15,967 nt of DNA, taken from JBEBXQ01 sp040391535 (GTDB taxonomy: Bacteria; Bacteroidota; Bacteroidia; Cytophagales; Spirosomataceae). Below are positions 15,085-15,967 of this stretch, piece by piece. A program made the position numbers and the translations under genes. Positions within the stretch are counted from its first letter, which is position 1, and each line of letters opens with the position of its first letter. The stretch covers positions 1 to 15,967 of the forward strand of contig JBEBXQ010000114.1 in assembly GCA_040391535.1 (NCBI GenBank), written 5' to 3'. The notes under the pieces were generated by a model. The model saw only the letters and a program-made list of their open reading frames with translations, had not been told where the DNA came from and did not search any database.

Positions 15085-15918
15085 ATGGACATCAGCCAGC
15101 AAATATTTTTAAGAAAATTAGAGCAGAACAATGCGGAATTCTTGTTAAAACTGCCTTCAAGAGAAGAAAGCGGACGGTTTGTTCAGCAATTACTTAACTT
15201 TCTTTTCCCTATAAGCAGAGATTGCAAGGGTACTGCCGACAGCGCCAGCCTCGAAGAAAATTACCTCGAACTGCGGTCTCATTTTCAATGCCTGCTGTAT
15301 CCTTTGCAGTCCCAGCTCCAGTATTCTATCCCTGAAATAACTGATCTGTTTTTTACAGACCTTCATGCAGTTTATGAAAACATTCTTCAGGATGCCCATA
15401 CCATAAACAATAACGATCCGGCATCGGTTGGTATTGAAGAAGTGATCGGAATTTATCCGGGATTCATGGCCATTGCGATCTACCGTATTGCCCATATTCT
15501 GGTTCCTTACAAAGTCCCTTTTCTGCCCAGGATGTTTACAGAATATGCACACAGCAGAACAGGCATCGATATTCACCCGAATGCGGAAATAGGTTCAGCA
15601 TTTTTCATTGATCATGGTACGGGTATTGTGATCGGAGAAACCACGTTTATCGGCAATAATGTAAAGATTTATCAGGGTGTTACGTTGGGAGCCACGCACG
15701 TTACCAAATCACTTGCCTCTCAAAAGAGGCATCCGACCATCGAAGACAATGTTGTGATTTATGCCAATGCCACTATTCTGGGCGGGGATACGGTAATCGG
15801 GCATGATTCGGTCATTGGTGGAAACGCCTGGATTACCAAAAGTACACCACCCTACTCTCAGGTATACCACCAGAGCCAGACCCAGATCCGTTCCAATGCG
15901 CTGAATAATAATTACTAG
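15085..15918 (+). CDS. cysE: Serine O-acetyltransferase (EpsC/CysE type)
   Basis: A cytoplasmic enzyme that acetylates L-serine with acetyl-CoA to O-acetylserine, the entry step of cysteine synthesis. It has 277 residues. A helical N-terminal half (1-150) is followed by a left-handed beta-helix of hexapeptide repeats (about 160-255). Catalytic residues by comparison with E. coli CysE (Asp92, Asp157, His158, His193) are Asp111, Asp176, His177 (FIDHGTG) and His216 (KRHP). The loop between VTLGA and RHP is a few residues longer than in E. coli, as in EpsC-type enzymes. The tail is shorter and ends in NNNY instead of Ile, the residue E. coli uses to dock into CysK. The start has AAGGA directly before the ATG. 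A cysteine synthase gene often follows but would lie beyond the window. Confidence 0.95.
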   Translation: MDISQQIFLRKLEQNNAEFLLKLPSREESGRFVQQLLNFLFPISRDCKGTADSASLEENYLELRSHFQCLLYPLQSQLQYSIPEITDLFFTDLHAVYENILQDAHTINNNDPASVGIEEVIGIYPGFMAIAIYRIAHILVPYKVPFLPRMFTEYAHSRTGIDIHPNAEIGSAFFIDHGTGIVIGETTFIGNNVKIYQGVTLGATHVTKSLASQKRHPTIEDNVVIYANATILGGDTVIGHDSVIGGNAWITKSTPPYSQVYHQSQTQIRSNALNNNY

Positions 15919-15925
15919 CCAAACA

Positions 15926-15967
15926 TTACATAATACTGCGGATAAACCGCCTTACGCCTTCCATATA
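15926..15967 (-). other. Possible 3' end of a gene entering from the right edge
   Basis: On the minus strand the frame beginning at 15967 reads YMEGVRRFIRSIM and then stops at TAA (15928-15926). It has the look of a protein C-terminus converging on cysE, which would leave only 7 bp between the stops. Thirteen codons are far too few to be sure. A short hairpin GCGG-ATAAA-CCGC (15938-15950) lies in the same place and would be part of the coding sequence if this is a gene. Confidence 0.2.

Noticed and set aside
15190..15576. Open frame of 128 codons on the minus strand within cysE
   Set aside because: Fully inside cysE, whose catalytic residues and hexapeptide repeats are intact.
1..15967. Mobile element, CRISPR array or defence island
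   Set aside because: I saw no transposase, integrase, terminal inverted repeat pair, regularly spaced repeat or recognisable defence gene set. The phage-like protein at 8397-9296 is the only hint of mobile ancestry.

Overview
The window looks like ordinary chromosome from a member of the Bacteroidota. The evidence is a lone TonB-dependent outer-membrane receptor, a TAnnTTTG-type -7 box upstream of one gene, few clear Shine-Dalgarno sequences, and proteins of Bacteroidota flavour (MiaA with DSRQVY, an EpsC-type serine acetyltransferase, a small LuxR-type regulator). Cytophagales is my best guess from overall impression; the sequence does not prove it. Base composition is moderate and even along the window. 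I see no insertion sequence, CRISPR array, tRNA or rRNA.

Layout, left to right. (1) 1-314 is AT-rich and gene-free, with a long hairpin and a perfect 16-bp palindrome. It precedes a 202-residue LuxR-type regulator (+) whose receiver domain has lost the phosphorylation residues. (2) A hairpin terminator separates it from the convergent gltB-gltD operon (-), the two subunits of NADPH glutamate synthase. (3) A 269-bp AT-rich spacer with short palindromes probably holds the gltB control region. (4) Next is a two-gene unit (-): an unrecognised 299-residue protein resembling phage Hef-like/GNAT-like proteins, overlapping miaA (tRNA A37 prenylation) by one base. (5) A TonB-dependent receptor (+) is transcribed divergently and ends at a perfect 15-bp bidirectional terminator. 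(6) Four tightly spaced minus-strand genes follow: a predicted lipoprotein alpha/beta hydrolase, a TrmN6-like tRNA methyltransferase, a polyprenyl-phosphate-type GT2 glycosyltransferase and inorganic pyrophosphatase. (7) A divergent serine O-acetyltransferase gene (+) closes the window. The last 42 bases may be the tail of a convergent gene.

Functionally, most of the window is core metabolism: nitrogen assimilation (gltBD), the first committed step of cysteine synthesis (cysE/epsC), pyrophosphate removal (ppa), tRNA position-37 modification (miaA, trmN6), and envelope functions (TonB receptor, glycosyltransferase, lipoprotein hydrolase). The least ordinary items are the phage-like protein coupled to miaA, the degenerate receiver regulator, and the serine acetyltransferase tail that lacks the C-terminal isoleucine used by the E. 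coli enzyme to bind cysteine synthase.
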